From Nosema muscidifuracis (Eukaryota; Microsporidia; Nosematidae): 64,000 nucleotides of DNA. Below are positions 19,649 through 30,550 of this stretch, piece after piece. Where the stretch lies: contig JAIOKI010000012.1 of the NCBI GenBank assembly GCA_028335825.1, forward strand, positions 62,001 to 126,000. Reading direction: 5' to 3'. A program made the position numbers and the translations under genes. Each line of letters begins with the position of its first letter. Position 1 is the first letter of the stretch. Below the pieces are notes generated by a model. It was given only the letters and a program-made list of their open reading frames with translations, searched no databases and was not told the origin of the DNA.

Positions 19649-20719
19649 ATGAAATTCAGGCACAAATTTCTAATTTTTACTATAAGTATATTTTTACTAA
19701 TTATGATATATATTTATAAAGACAATATAGATGATGATAAAAATCCTAGTGGAGAATTTAATAAACCCAGTGATGAAATTAATTCTAAAAAAATGAAGAA
19801 TAAAAAAGTTAATCAAGGTTTAAAAAAAAATTCTATAATAAATTTAGATAATATTAATGAATTAGACTTTATAATTAATCGTTGTTCTGTATGGAAATAT
19901 TTTAATAATGATGGATATGAAAAAATTGAATCATTTAACGATATAGATAAGATTAAATTATCGTATATATTTTTAAGAGATGGTTTAAAAAAGAATAATC
20001 CGGTCTACAATGAAAAAAAAACTAAAGAGATTTGTATAAACTTAATAAGAAAAATTAATGAATCAGTTATAGAAATATTTTTTAGAAAAATAAACAAGTG
20101 GTTTTCTTTATCTAAAGAAAAAAAAATAATATTTAAAAATCTATGTAAAATATTGATATCTATTCAGAATTCTCTTAATGAAGCTTATAAAGATATTTTC
20201 AATACACCTAATTATTTAAAAAATATAAATGAGTTAATAAATATTATTGAAAAATTAACTGATGATGAAGATAAAAATCTAATACAAAGTAATTTATACT
20301 TCATAACACGTATAAAAATAGTTTTTGATTTATTAGATTCATTTGAAATATATATAGAATGTGTTGTATACTATTATATGCTAAATAAAAAATATAAAAT
20401 GAAAAAAGATAGGTATTCAGAAAATATGTCGACTGATCTATCAGAAACTCTTGTCAAAGATATTAATTTAATATATTTAGAAGATTTATATATGAAACTT
20501 ATCGAATTTTATTATAAAAAAAACTCGAATAGTTTATTTGTTAAAACAAAAAGGGTTTTTAATAATTTTTTAAGATATTTTTGGAAAGGAAAAAATCATA
20601 AAGATATTTTAAATGATGAAAATATTTTAAAAAATAGAAATGATTATTTATTAAAGATAAAAGAAGTTTGTCATATGAAACATTTTATTATTATAAATAA
20701 AATAATAAATATAATGTAA
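19649..20719 (+). CDS. Signal-anchored helical hypothetical protein, 356 aa
   Basis: The N-terminus MKFRHKFLIFTISIFLLIMIYIY is a basic-then-hydrophobic signal peptide or anchor (about 7-23). It is followed by a short charged linker (about 25-65) and a helical Asn/Lys/Ile-rich domain to the end. The overall plan (anchor, polar stalk, helical domain) matches the 572-aa gene upstream, but I see no clear sequence similarity between the two. The start is fixed by the TTTTTACCC signal. No family recognised. Confidence 0.62.
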   Translation: MKFRHKFLIFTISIFLLIMIYIYKDNIDDDKNPSGEFNKPSDEINSKKMKNKKVNQGLKKNSIINLDNINELDFIINRCSVWKYFNNDGYEKIESFNDIDKIKLSYIFLRDGLKKNNPVYNEKKTKEICINLIRKINESVIEIFFRKINKWFSLSKEKKIIFKNLCKILISIQNSLNEAYKDIFNTPNYLKNINELINIIEKLTDDEDKNLIQSNLYFITRIKIVFDLLDSFEIYIECVVYYYMLNKKYKMKKDRYSENMSTDLSETLVKDINLIYLEDLYMKLIEFYYKKNSNSLFVKTKRVFNNFLRYFWKGKNHKDILNDENILKNRNDYLLKIKEVCHMKHFIIINKIINIM

Positions 20720-21860
20720 TGTAAATGTAAATTAAAATATTAAAAATATATAATTTTCAATATAAATTAACTTATTGTATAGAAATTTTTTAATTTAATA
20801 AAACTAAATATCTTGTTTTATGTATTTATTTTTAACAAATAGCCTTATAAAATATTTTGAAATTTGATAATTTTTTGATGTTATATTAGATATTTTAAAA
20901 TTTAATTAAATCATAATAAATAAATTATTTTACATTTATGTGTGATAAAACATTAGTTTAGAACCTTAAAATTTCTATTTGTATTAATGAAAGCTTTTTA
21001 TAATCATCATAATATTTAAAAAAGATTCTCCTAATATAAAAAGAGAAAATAATTACGTTTTACATAAAAGAGTTATATTTATTAGCATATTAATATGTTT
21101 ACATTTGTGACAAGATTTAACTAAAATCTATTTATTAACATATTAATTAATAAACTGTCAGAATTAATAATATTCTTAATATAGTGAGTCATTAGTGAAA
21201 TTAAGATGTATACAAGAAATGTGTATATACATACCTTATATTAAAAAAGATTCTTATGGAAATATTATATAAAAAATACAATTCAATTATAAAAAGAAAG
21301 TACTTTTTAATGATACTTCGTATGAAAAAAAATTAATTAAACTTTCTAAATTGACAGAATAATTTAAAAATAAAAAAATATCATAAAAGCAGAAATTATT
21401 TTGAAATTATAAAAGTTTATCATATGATGATTAATTTTTTTTATGGTAATTACTCATCTCAATAACGACTTTTATCATTTTAGAATACTTAAAGTTACTA
21501 AGATTTAGACTAAAGAACAAGAAAAATTAAGTAAGAACACGTTTAAGAATCACTAACTTTTATGGCATTCTAAATTAACATTTACGAAATATATTTTAAA
21601 TGGCGGAAATAAAGCTTAAAGAAATGGAAGATTTATATAAAAGGACGAAAGAAAGAAGAATAAATTGATAATATAAATAAACCAGGTACACCTAATATTA
21701 TAAGAAATTTGTAGCTTTATGACTTGATACATGCATGGGAACTTATGATGAGATAAAAAATTACAAGAAGATTTAATTGAATATAAAAAATTCTAAAAGC
21801 CATAGTTCTAACCTACCCTAAAGCTGATGCTCGTTGTTTTGATAATGTTTGAGTAATTTG
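20720..21860. other. Gene-free stretch with traces of decayed coding sequence
   Basis: No open frame of note. Around 21490-21850 base composition is less extreme and short coding-like runs appear (e.g. CCTAAAGCTGATGCTCG near 21818), suggesting an old decayed gene or element of unknown type. A near copy of 21819-21841 exists in inverted orientation at 25198-25220 (2 mismatches in 23). Confidence 0.35.
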
Positions 21861-21867
21861 AATTATT

Positions 21868-22050
21868 AAACTAATAATTTATTATTTATATAAAAAATTC
21901 TCTATATAGAAAAAAAAAATTACTGTTTTTATATTATATAATAATACAAAAAGATTTAATTTAAACTAATAATTTATTATTTATATAGAAAAAAGAAATT
22001 ACTGCTTTTATATCATATAATAATACAAAAAGATTTAATTTAAATAAATT
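21868..22050. repeat. Tandem duplication, about 80-100 bp, two copies
   Basis: The block beginning ACTAATAATTTATTATTTAT and ending AATACAAAAAGATTTAATTT occurs twice in a row (about 21868-21965 and 21966-22045), the second with an internal shortening. Confidence 0.75.
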
Positions 22051-22207
22051 ATTTTTTGATATTTTTAGTATGTTAAATATATTGATAAATCATTAATATA
22101 AACAAATAAAATAAAAAATATTTTCTATAAATCATAGAAAGATTCCTTATTTTTATATCCTTTATTAAAGGAGATCTTTATAAATAAAATCTGTTTTTTT
22201 GTATCCT

Positions 22208-22561
22208 ATGTGTGATCCATGCTGTCTTGTAGTAGGATGTAACCCAAGAAGTAAGTCTATTGATAGACCAAATGGATACGATCAACTTCCAGAGAAAATT
22301 ATATGCCCACATTGTTCACAAATATCAAGACCTTTATATAAAAAAGATGATTACATATTCACATTATGTTTTATACCACTATGGCCTTGTGGAACTTCTG
22401 CTCCTTATGTAGCATGTCAAAATTGTTATATAGGGGTAGGTATGGTAAGAGGGAATCCCTGTAGATCTTGTCATGTCTCACATACTTTTGATTGTGATTA
22501 TTGTCCTAATTGTGGTACTAAAATAGGAGAAGGGGAATCTAGAACACTTAGCGTTCATTAA
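22208..22561 (+). CDS. Zinc-ribbon protein, 117 aa (paralogue of the one at 25333-25674)
   Basis: A frame open from a TTG at 22199 has its first ATG at 22208 (MCDPCCLVVGCN), which I take as the start. Paired cysteines form two zinc-ribbon-like sites: IICPHCSQ (about 31-38) with VACQNC (about 67-72), and CRSCHVSH with CDYCPNCGTK near the end. A hydrophobic Pro/Trp segment between them (FTLCFIPLWPCGTSAPY) is typical of fungal zinc-ribbon-15-like proteins, where the FIP(L/V) patch follows the first CxxC. Function of that family is unclear. It aligns along its length with the minus-strand gene 2.8 kb away. Confidence 0.72.
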   Translation: MCDPCCLVVGCNPRSKSIDRPNGYDQLPEKIICPHCSQISRPLYKKDDYIFTLCFIPLWPCGTSAPYVACQNCYIGVGMVRGNPCRSCHVSHTFDCDYCPNCGTKIGEGESRTLSVH

Positions 22562-22740
22562 ATATTTAACAAAATTTGATTTTTATTTTATTAAATGGTA
22601 ATCTTTAGTTATAAAATTCGTATTTTAACTTATAAAATAAATAGTAAAACAAAATATTTAAAATATCAATACAATTATTTCTACTTTAATTTTTTGAAAT
22701 ACTTCTTGATCAAAGAAATGAACATTTGATACATCACCTG

Positions 22741-22820
22741 TGTTAATAGTTTTATTTTTATTCGTTTCAGACATCCTAAAAAACTAGGGTTCTTATTATA
22801 AAATTTTTAAAATATCAACA
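22741..22820. mobile_element. Solo LTR of the Ty3-like element (plus-oriented copy of the 43.25-45.27 kb LTR)
   Basis: An 80-bp sequence beginning TGTTAATAG and ending AATATCAACA is nearly the same as the 82-bp LTRs of the element at 43252-45266, in the same orientation on the plus strand. No internal element sequence is seen attached. It fits an LTR left behind by recombination. It differs from the intact LTRs at several positions, so it is older than that insertion. Confidence 0.85.
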
Positions 22821-23980
22821 ATCTGAGTTTGAATATCTCACTAGGAATACTTTAAAACTTTATAATGAAGAATTTATATCAACTATAGAAATTATTAATT
22901 AGTAGAAAGATTTAAATACATTAACATTAAAAGAAAAAGAATCACTGATTTTAAAAAGAAAATAATTGAATATGAATTAGATTTAATACATAAATATAAG
23001 ACTAAATTATTTTATAGGTTATTAGATGGAAGAATGTAATTATTATATATCATATATAGTAGAGAGAATCATCATAATAAGAAGTGCGAACTTATTCTAT
23101 TAAGAATAGAAGAAGTGTATAAAAATTGAAACAGTCATAAACAATTTTATGGATTCGAGTAAGATCATTAAATAAAATAAAATTATCATTTCATATAATT
23201 ATTATAATGATAATTTTAGATTAAATAGAAAATTAATTGTCTTGTTTAAATTTTTTATAAAATTATCTTTTTAATTAATAAATTCATAACAAAGGTGATT
23301 TTAATAATCATTTTTTTATAATTAAAATATATTAGTAAATGACTATGTTAAATTAATAGTTAAATATCACAAAAAAATGATTAATACACTTCGATTTGTT
23401 TATTTGATCAATCTAAAAAGCTTAATTTTTTATCAAAATGTTGTCAACAAACTAGTTTTTAAATGTAAATCATTTTAGGATAAAAACCAAAAAGGAAACT
23501 AGTGATGATTATATTTATCCTGATAACTTTTCTTATTTTGTTAGTATTATTATAAAAATTTCTAGTTTAATTTATTTTATTTGGGTTATCTTTTATTTTT
23601 GAAGTTAATTAAAAAATTTACTAAGTATATTTTACTCTTGTACTTATTTTTATATTTTCAATATCTTATACTTCCTATTTTTATTTGCTCGTAGAGTTTA
23701 ATTAATATCTCTTCGAAATATGAAAGCATTCCTGATAAAAATTCTTGTCAAAATTTCATTTTAAGATTCTTAAGCGTTATTTTAAACATGATTAATTGAA
23801 ATAAGTCTCTACTTATTCAACAAGCATTATTTTGTAATACAAGTATTTTAAAAATTAATAATTTTTTATTTTATGAAAGTAAATCTTACAAATCTATTTT
23901 AATTTAATATTTTTATTAAAATATAAACAAAAAAAATGATAAATTAAATGATACACAATAAAAATTTATGATTATTATAA
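22821..23980. other. Gene-free stretch next to the solo LTR
   Basis: Bases 22821-23130 show coding-like composition with no open frame, which may be decayed sequence of unknown origin. From 23160 to 23980 I see only AT-rich DNA. Confidence 0.3.
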
Positions 23981-23996
23981 AAAATTTATTTTACCC
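23981..23996 (+). promoter_or_regulatory. AAATTT plus TTTTACCC start signal
   Basis: AAAATTTATTTTACCC ends 6 bases before the ATG at 24003, combining both microsporidian start-signal elements. Confidence 0.72.
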
Positions 23997-24002
23997 TAAA
24001 TC

Positions 24003-25076
24003 ATGATTTTCTTGTTATATTTTTATAATATACTTACTTCATTAACAAGAAAAAAATCAAGAATACCAAGAAGAAATTCTTCTTTCAATAATGATTTGGT
24101 TATAAACAAATATGTCTCAAATAATACATTAGATTATGATAATAAGTTAGAAAAGTTTGAAATGGAACTTATGATAAAAAAAGAAGAAAATGAACTTCGT
24201 GAGTTTGAGAGAATAGAAAAGGAAATAGAAGAAGAAGAAAAAAATAAATTTCTTGAGCTTGGGAGAATAAAAAAGGAAATAGAAGAAGAAGAAAAAAAAG
24301 AAGATTATAGAAATAAGAAAAAAGCTAATCATCATAATTGTAGAAGACTTAAATACGAATTTGAACTTCAATTACATGATATGATGAGTCAAAGAAAAAT
24401 ATCACCAGCTAATTGTGATTTGATTATTGAATCTTTAGAAATTTGTTTTGATAATTTTTTAAAGATATTTAGTGATTTAAAATCGAATGATCCTGATTTA
24501 TTAAAATTTGAATCTGCATTAAACCAAAAGGTTAAGAAAATTCTATTAGAATTTACATATATTATGATGAATAATTTTAAAACGTCAAGAAATTACGAAA
24601 TCATGGTCTATTTAGATAGAATAGCAAAAAATTTAAAAAAAAGACACAACCAAGATGGAAGATTATTGTATGAAACTGCTGAATCTTTACAAAAAAGTGA
24701 TCCAAATAATGATCTTTTATTTATATACTGCTGTTCTATTAGACAATTTTCGCAATTTGATACAAATATGCTAAATTTATTTTTTTCCTTATACGTATAT
24801 TTTTATAGACACATTTCATCAAAAAATCAAATTTTTAATTTTGAAGATATTAGTCTTAGGTTTGAAAGGCTTTGTAATTACAATTTACATTTTTTAAAAA
24901 ATTTGTTAACTACAATTGAGCATATCAATGATGGAACGCAAATAAATAATGATATTATCGTAAAATTTTGTAAAAATTTGATCGAGCATTATGAAAAATC
25001 GAATGTATCTTTCAAAGAATATTTCGAATCTTGGGATAGATTGTTTAGCGTATTAAGTAGAATAAAACATAAATAA
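24003..25076 (+). CDS. Secreted or anchored helical hypothetical protein with Glu/Lys coiled coil
   Basis: A 357-aa protein. Residues 1-15 (MIFLLYFYNILTSLT) are hydrophobic and look like a signal peptide, followed by a basic stretch RKKSRIPRRN. Residues about 50-105 are highly charged with a duplicated segment EFERIEKEIEEEEK / ELGRIKKEIEEEEK, likely a coiled coil. The remaining ~240 residues are a helical domain with scattered Cys. No family recognised. Start fixed by the adjacent TTTTACCC signal. Confidence 0.68.
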   Translation: MIFLLYFYNILTSLTRKKSRIPRRNSSFNNDLVINKYVSNNTLDYDNKLEKFEMELMIKKEENELREFERIEKEIEEEEKNKFLELGRIKKEIEEEEKKEDYRNKKKANHHNCRRLKYEFELQLHDMMSQRKISPANCDLIIESLEICFDNFLKIFSDLKSNDPDLLKFESALNQKVKKILLEFTYIMMNNFKTSRNYEIMVYLDRIAKNLKKRHNQDGRLLYETAESLQKSDPNNDLLFIYCCSIRQFSQFDTNMLNLFFSLYVYFYRHISSKNQIFNFEDISLRFERLCNYNLHFLKNLLTTIEHINDGTQINNDIIVKFCKNLIEHYEKSNVSFKEYFESWDRLFSVLSRIKHK

Positions 25077-25332
25077 AAAATTTAAAAATATTCTTTATAC
25101 TAACCTAAATACATATTTTTAATTATGAATTATTTTGAGATAAATAGCTTTTTTTCAGATGCAATGAAACATTATTTTTAAAGTTAAAAATATCAATCAA
25201 AGCAGCGAGCATCAGCTTTATATAGATTATATACATGGATTTCAATTATTTTCCACTAAGAAATTTTTTTATTTTTGAAGCTTGATTAAATTATGTCTAT
25301 ACTGATGAATTAAATTATGATATATTATTTTC

Positions 25333-25674
25333 TCAAATATATTTTACCTTTCGTCTAAATTTTTTTCTGAGCATGCCACATGTATCACAATACTTCATAC
25401 TTCTAGTATCTTTAACACACCTCTCACATTGAATATCATCATAAGATCTAATTTTACTTTTGCAATCGTAACAAGCCAAAAAAGGCTGACTAGTATAAAT
25501 ATTGATATTTCCCATACAAATTATGAAGTCATATGAATCTACTACAAATGCTGGGCTGGTTTTTGATTTACATTCTCTGCATATAATTATTTCAGGTAGT
25601 CTTATTATTGCTCCTGGATTATATACATACCTTTTTGTGTACGATATACCTAGTAAATTACAACAGATGTTCAT
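25333..25674 (-). CDS. Zinc-ribbon protein, 113 aa (paralogue of 22208-22561)
   Basis: It starts MNICCNLLGISY and carries LPEIIICRECKSK, FLACYDCKSK, CERC and YCDTCGML, giving the same order of paired cysteines as the plus-strand gene at 22.2 kb. Shared features include PE-IIC--C near residue 30, TS-P--AC--C in the middle and YC--CG at the end. The FIP segment is replaced by FIICMGNINIYTSQPF. It ends in a basic tail (KKFRRKVKYI). The two genes are inverted relative to each other, with one anchored gene between them. Divergence is high, so the duplication is old. Confidence 0.7.
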   Translation of the reverse strand: MNICCNLLGISYTKRYVYNPGAIIRLPEIIICRECKSKTSPAFVVDSYDFIICMGNINIYTSQPFLACYDCKSKIRSYDDIQCERCVKDTRSMKYCDTCGMLRKKFRRKVKYI

Positions 25675-26825
25675 AATTTATATTCGTGGGAAATTTTATT
25701 TATTTTTTACACTGTTTCATATTAAAAAACACTTTGTTTGTTTATATTGTGTTGTAATTTGTTTTGCGACAAAAATTCAAATAAAAGATTATTAGATACT
25801 TAAATGTGATATTATTTATAATTTAATTTATAGTAGTGCTTGGATTTAATATAGGATTAGATGATGTTTATAAATATTATTATTATGGCATTAAAGAAAT
25901 ATATAGAATGAAGCTTTGAAAAAATATTTGTTTATTATCATAACGAATCATTGTAAGAATTTGAGAAAACTCCAACAAGTACACATAGAAGAAAGCAAAG
26001 ACTCTAATAATAGTATAATAATAATATATACTAGAAATTTTATTTAATTAATTAAGTGAAAGATTTTTAAGAATTTAACTCGACAAAGGTTAAATCATTA
26101 TTATATTATCAAAATAATAAGTTGATTTTTTCTTAATAATTTTCAATACTTCGTGAGTTATTTCAAAAAAATTATTTTTTTCTTTATCTACAAACCAAAA
26201 AAAGATTTAAATAATTATTGCAGGATTCTTTAGCATTTATAAATTATAAGCTAGCCTCTGATCGCTTTCATAAAGTCATTATAATATTTATTTTTGGGTT
26301 ATTTTTTTCTCAGTTTCATTTATTCTTTAGTTTACTTTATTTATATTTAAAAATCAATAATAATTGAACTAAATTTCTGTAACTAACAGGTTCATTCATT
26401 TTCTTAATTATCTTTGCCTTTAACTCTTTTCATTTTTATATTATACGTCATTATATTTGCAAATGGCGTAGATAAATTAAAAAGTATACCATTTCTTATT
26501 TACTCCTGACACTTCTTGTCTGGAAGAGGAAGTCTTAATAACAGTTGAGATTTTCTTTTAACATGCATAATTAATATTCTAAAATGAGCTAGTTAAATTA
26601 TTTAAGAATATTTGAAGAATTTGTATTTATCTATAATATAAATTCATATCATATATTTCTGTATTGTATCATTAGTAAAGTTTTTTTAATACTATCACTT
26701 ATCTAAAATAATTTAATTTAGAATTAAAATTATTTTTTCAGTATTCTTATTACACATTTATTAATTCTTTCTGTTATCATTGATTTTTTGTAATTGAAAT
26801 TTTAATATAAAAAATAAATTTTTAT
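25675..26825. other. Gene-free AT-rich stretch
   Basis: No gene, RNA or clear repeat seen. Patches around 26200-26600 have slightly higher GC and may be decayed coding sequence that I cannot identify. Confidence 0.3.
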
Positions 26826-27035
26826 TATTTTACCCCAAAATACAGAAATCCGTTTGAATTTTCATACCAAAGGCAAGAGTAGATTCAGGAAGCCGCCTTG
26901 AAGAAATAACTTGAGAGTATCTTATAAGTACAAAAAGGAGGAAAGTAAAGTAATAAGACTTTATGACCGGTTGGGGTCATTTGTACTAAAATGAATTCCT
27001 ACATTTTTCTGTCATTATGAGACCAAAAACCTAAC
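26826..27035 (+). pseudogene. Possible decayed gene behind an orphan TTTTACCCC signal
   Basis: A perfect start signal (ATTTTACCCC, about 26826-26835) is followed at the usual distance by ATA rather than ATG. The next ~200 bases have raised GC and short coding-like runs (AAGGCAAGAGTAGATTCAGG, GACCGGTTGGGG) but contain stops in every frame. This reads as the start of a gene that has lost its start codon and frame. The parent gene is not identified. Confidence 0.4.
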
Positions 27036-27497
27036 ATTAATTCTTAAATAATTATTTATTATTTTCCTTTAAGATGAATGACATTAATCTAATTTATTTA
27101 AAGCATAACACATATCGAATTTTATATAAAAAAATTAACTGTATAATTTATAAGACTGGAGATAAAAAATTATAATTTCTAATTACTATTAGATATTTCA
27201 AATAATTTAATTTGTTTTTATAATATTTTCGATTTTGAACAAGTAATATTTATATAAGAAAGCATCATAATATATTGTTTTGAATTGTTATTTGTTGTAA
27301 ATTAAAATTCTTAAGATTTTTACTACACTCATAACTGTATCACTTTAAACTTCTCATTATTATGTCAGTGATGAATTTATGACTCAATAGAAAAACTTAA
27401 ATTTATGTTGAAGAAATAAGTTTTATAAATAAAATCATAAATATTGAAATATCAATTTGTTTTCAATTATGAATAAATTTGTATAAAATTAATTTAT

Positions 27498-28121
27498 TTA
27501 AAGTGTAGCGAACTTAGCATACCTTGCAGAAATTAAAGCAAAGAATGATATTTTATCTGAATCAGATATAAATATATTATCTCCAGTAAGATATTTAGCA
27601 CAATCTTCAGTGAAGCAATAGGGAGCATACTCTCCAATTTCTTTTATAGCTTCAACATTTTCTTTAATAAACTTCTTTTCATCTTCATCCAAATTAAATA
27701 TTATCTTACCATTTAAATTAGATAAAGAAAAAACGACGAAGCACTTAAAATAGTCAACAGCAGCTTTAACTCTAGATGGACTTTCATTAGTTGATTTAAT
27801 AATTAAATCCACCTTTCGCCTGACATTCATATAGTGTTCTTCAGAAAACTTGCTACCATCGTTAAGAGTAAAATTCGTCAACAATTTTTTTTGTGCACTT
27901 AAAAAGAAATATTCAGTTAATGCAAGAGCCTTACTAGTTTTTTTATCAAGAATTGAATTTTTTTGTCTTAAATGAGCTGCTTCATCTTGAATACGACCTC
28001 CAAAAGCAATTTGGGATTCTAAGTCATATTTCATAAAAAAGATGGCGTATATTACACTGATAATAATATATATGATAATACCAAGTAAAATATAAAGCGT
28101 AATCTTACCACATGATGCCAT
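27498..28121 (-). CDS. Anchored-repeat family member 1 (single-pass membrane protein, 207 aa)
   Basis: First of eight related minus-strand genes. A short N-terminus MASCGK precedes one membrane helix (about 6-30), then an extracytoplasmic helical domain. Shared landmarks: FGGRIQD after the helix, LNDGSKFSEEHY in the middle, KIIFNLDEDEKKFIKEN, then a C-terminal module EDCAKYLTGDNIFISDSDK with the end ARYAKFA. The nearest relative is the gene at 29927-30550, of identical length. CCCTTAAT precedes the ATG. Function unknown; topology suggests a surface or endomembrane anchored protein. Confidence 0.75.
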   Translation of the reverse strand: MASCGKITLYILLGIIIYIIISVIYAIFFMKYDLESQIAFGGRIQDEAAHLRQKNSILDKKTSKALALTEYFFLSAQKKLLTNFTLNDGSKFSEEHYMNVRRKVDLIIKSTNESPSRVKAAVDYFKCFVVFSLSNLNGKIIFNLDEDEKKFIKENVEAIKEIGEYAPYCFTEDCAKYLTGDNIFISDSDKISFFALISARYAKFATL

Positions 28122-29040
28122 ATTAAGGGCAAGGCTGTATTTTATTTAAATATTTTTTTTTGGCTAATTGAATCAATTTTATAAAAAATAAAAGGAGTCA
28201 AAAATATTATTATTTAAATTAATTTTTAGAATAACCGAATCTACTTCTAAACAAAATAATTTCTTTTTTTAAGTTTTTTTTAATTTACTCGATATTTTTT
28301 GACTTTTTGATATTTGTGACATTAATTAAAAAAATAAATAAATTTTAACATGCAGCCGAATCGAAAAATAATTTTTTATTTCAAAGATATAATAATAAAT
28401 ATCTTGTTTATGAGAAATAGTTTATTTTTTTACGTAATATTATTTTCAAATACTCTTTGTTTTAATATTTAATACGTCAATGGATGTAATTTTCTAATTT
28501 TTTAGAAAAATATTCTAAAATCTGTCATTTAAATTTTATTTCAAAAATGAGATAAATAATTATGCATTATAGTAGAATATCAGAAGGAACAGATTCTAGT
28601 ATAATTGAATTATTTTATTGATAATTTATTATTTAAAGATTTATAGTATTAGAAATATAGTTTTATGTTATGTTATTATCCAATATCTTAACATCTCCTT
28701 TAACCTTCATTACTTAAGATGTCTATATAAAATATTAATAAAATAAAAATATTTATGAGACAAAATAAATCGTTTAATTGAAAAATATTTTTAATCTATA
28801 ATCCCAAAATACACTGATAATAAAAAATATTTATGACCCTGATACGCCTCAAAAAATTTAAAAGAGCTCTTAGAGAGGGTAACTCCAGTAGAAGGATTTT
28901 CATTAGATGTATCAAATTCTAAAATATAAATAGCTTCATACGTAAATTGTTTTTAGTTTATAAGAGAAAAAGCATAAGCCACTAAAAATTTTAAATATAA
29001 TTGTCGAGTACTCTCTTATTATTGTTGAAAGGTATTTAAA
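28122..29040. other. Gene-free AT-rich stretch
   Basis: Nothing recognised. It separates two members of the anchored family. Confidence 0.4.
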
Positions 29041-29050
29041 ATATTTTATT

Positions 29051-29117
29051 ATTTTACCCCATGCAGGAAGAAAGCAAATCAAGCAACAGCATTATTGACA
29101 ATAATAATTCGTGTTGA
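29051..29117 (+). pseudogene. Perfect TTTTACCCC-ATG signal followed by an 18-codon open frame
   Basis: ATTTTACCCC sits directly against an ATG (29061), the strongest form of the start signal here, but the frame MQEESKSSNSIIDNNNSC ends after 18 residues. Downstream DNA is closed in all frames. This is most simply the head of a decayed gene; a genuine tiny peptide ending in Cys cannot be excluded. A second signal without an ATG (TTTTACCC) lies at about 29242. Confidence 0.4.
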
Positions 29118-29926
29118 ACATTATCATGCTATTAAGATTTTGCTCGTAAGTTATAAAAGATTAAATTTTGTTATTTATAATTTAACTAGGAATATTTTTT
29201 ATCCTATTTTTGATATTTCGTTTATCAAAAAGAATTCAATCATTTTACCCATTTTTTAACGACTAAATTTTTGATAGACTGTAAATTGGTTAATAGTTCA
29301 AAGCTTTAAAAAATATACTTACTAAAATAGGCTTATAATAGCAAGAATTTATCTATATGATACAGTAATACAATTAATGCTTATAATTGAGGTTATAAAT
29401 TTTAGAAAACATAGTAATAAATAAAGGAAATGCTGTCAATATATTTGATTATCAAGAAGGAATTATAATTTCACTTGATGACAAACCAAAATGAATTAAA
29501 GGGATCAAAAAATTATGAACAAATTATATTATTATTGTCGTAGTCAAGTGATGACTTATAATTTTACTTATTATATGTTCTTCTATTAGAATAAATATTA
29601 TAGAATATTTTACCAATATAAAAAGATGACAGACTCAAACATATTATAAATGATTCGTATATTATAAATAAACTGGTGTTATTTTTTATATTGTGCTCTA
29701 AGATAGATTAGAGATTTTCTTTGCTGATTGATAAAGAATGAAATAGTAAATAGCTTTTATATTTAAATTTAGAAAAAATTAAATAATGCATCTATAATTA
29801 AGTGAAAGTACTGAATCTAGTATTTATTTATTAAAATAATAAATTTGTTTTAAATACTAACAAATAGTTGACTTTTAAAAATTTCTTCAGTTGATAAAAA
29901 AAATTTAAAAAATCTTAAAAATTTAT
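29118..29926. other. Gene-free stretch with possible decayed coding
   Basis: No open frame of note. Bases 29390-29500 have coding-like composition (ATGACAAACCAAAATGAATT near 29477) without a frame. Confidence 0.3.
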
Positions 29927-30550
29927 TTAAAAACTAGCATATATAGAATATCTTGCAGAAAGCAAAGCCACAAATGATGTCTTATCGGATTCAGATATAA
30001 ACACATTATTTTCAGTTAAATAGTTAGCACAATCTGTTGTAAAATTTTTATAAGCAAATTCTCTCAATAGTTTAAAAACATTAGCATTATTATTGATGAA
30101 CTTTATTTCTTCAGCATGTAAATTAAATATTAACTTATTATCTGATTCAGAGATAGAATATCTATAAAAATGGTTATAATAGTCCTCCTGGAGCATCTTT
30201 TTCATAATTATTGGAGTATTATTATCATTTGCAGTTCTTATTTTTTTATTAGTTTTAAAGTATTGTTCACTAGATAGTTTTTGACCATCATTAAGAATAA
30301 ACTGTGTTATTAAATCTTTTGGTGAATTCAACACTATAGATAGAGCAAAAACAATAGACTTACAAGTTTTACGGTCAAAGCTTTCATTATTTTCTTTTAC
30401 AATTCTAACCATTCCTTCTATAGGACTTTCAAAAACTTCTTCAGAATCAAAGCTATATTTATAGAAGAAATTATTGTATATGGAAGTAATAATGATCAAA
30501 GCAATGACAATTAGAACAATGTATAATATAATTTTCTTGCAAGATACCAT
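29927..30550 (-). CDS. Anchored-repeat family member 2 (207 aa)
   Basis: Same length and plan as the 27498-28121 gene: MVSCKK, a membrane helix (about 7-28), FFYKYSFDSEEVFESPIEG, then LNDGQKLSSEQY, KLIFNLHAEEIKFINNN, and the C-terminal TDCANYLTENNVFISESDK with SARYSIYASF. The two share the SCxK N-terminus, the LNDG block and the C-terminal block, so they are recent duplicates relative to the other members. TTACCCC precedes the ATG. Function unknown. Confidence 0.78.
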   Translation of the reverse strand: MVSCKKIILYIVLIVIALIIITSIYNNFFYKYSFDSEEVFESPIEGMVRIVKENNESFDRKTCKSIVFALSIVLNSPKDLITQFILNDGQKLSSEQYFKTNKKIRTANDNNTPIIMKKMLQEDYYNHFYRYSISESDNKLIFNLHAEEIKFINNNANVFKLLREFAYKNFTTDCANYLTENNVFISESDKTSFVALLSARYSIYASF

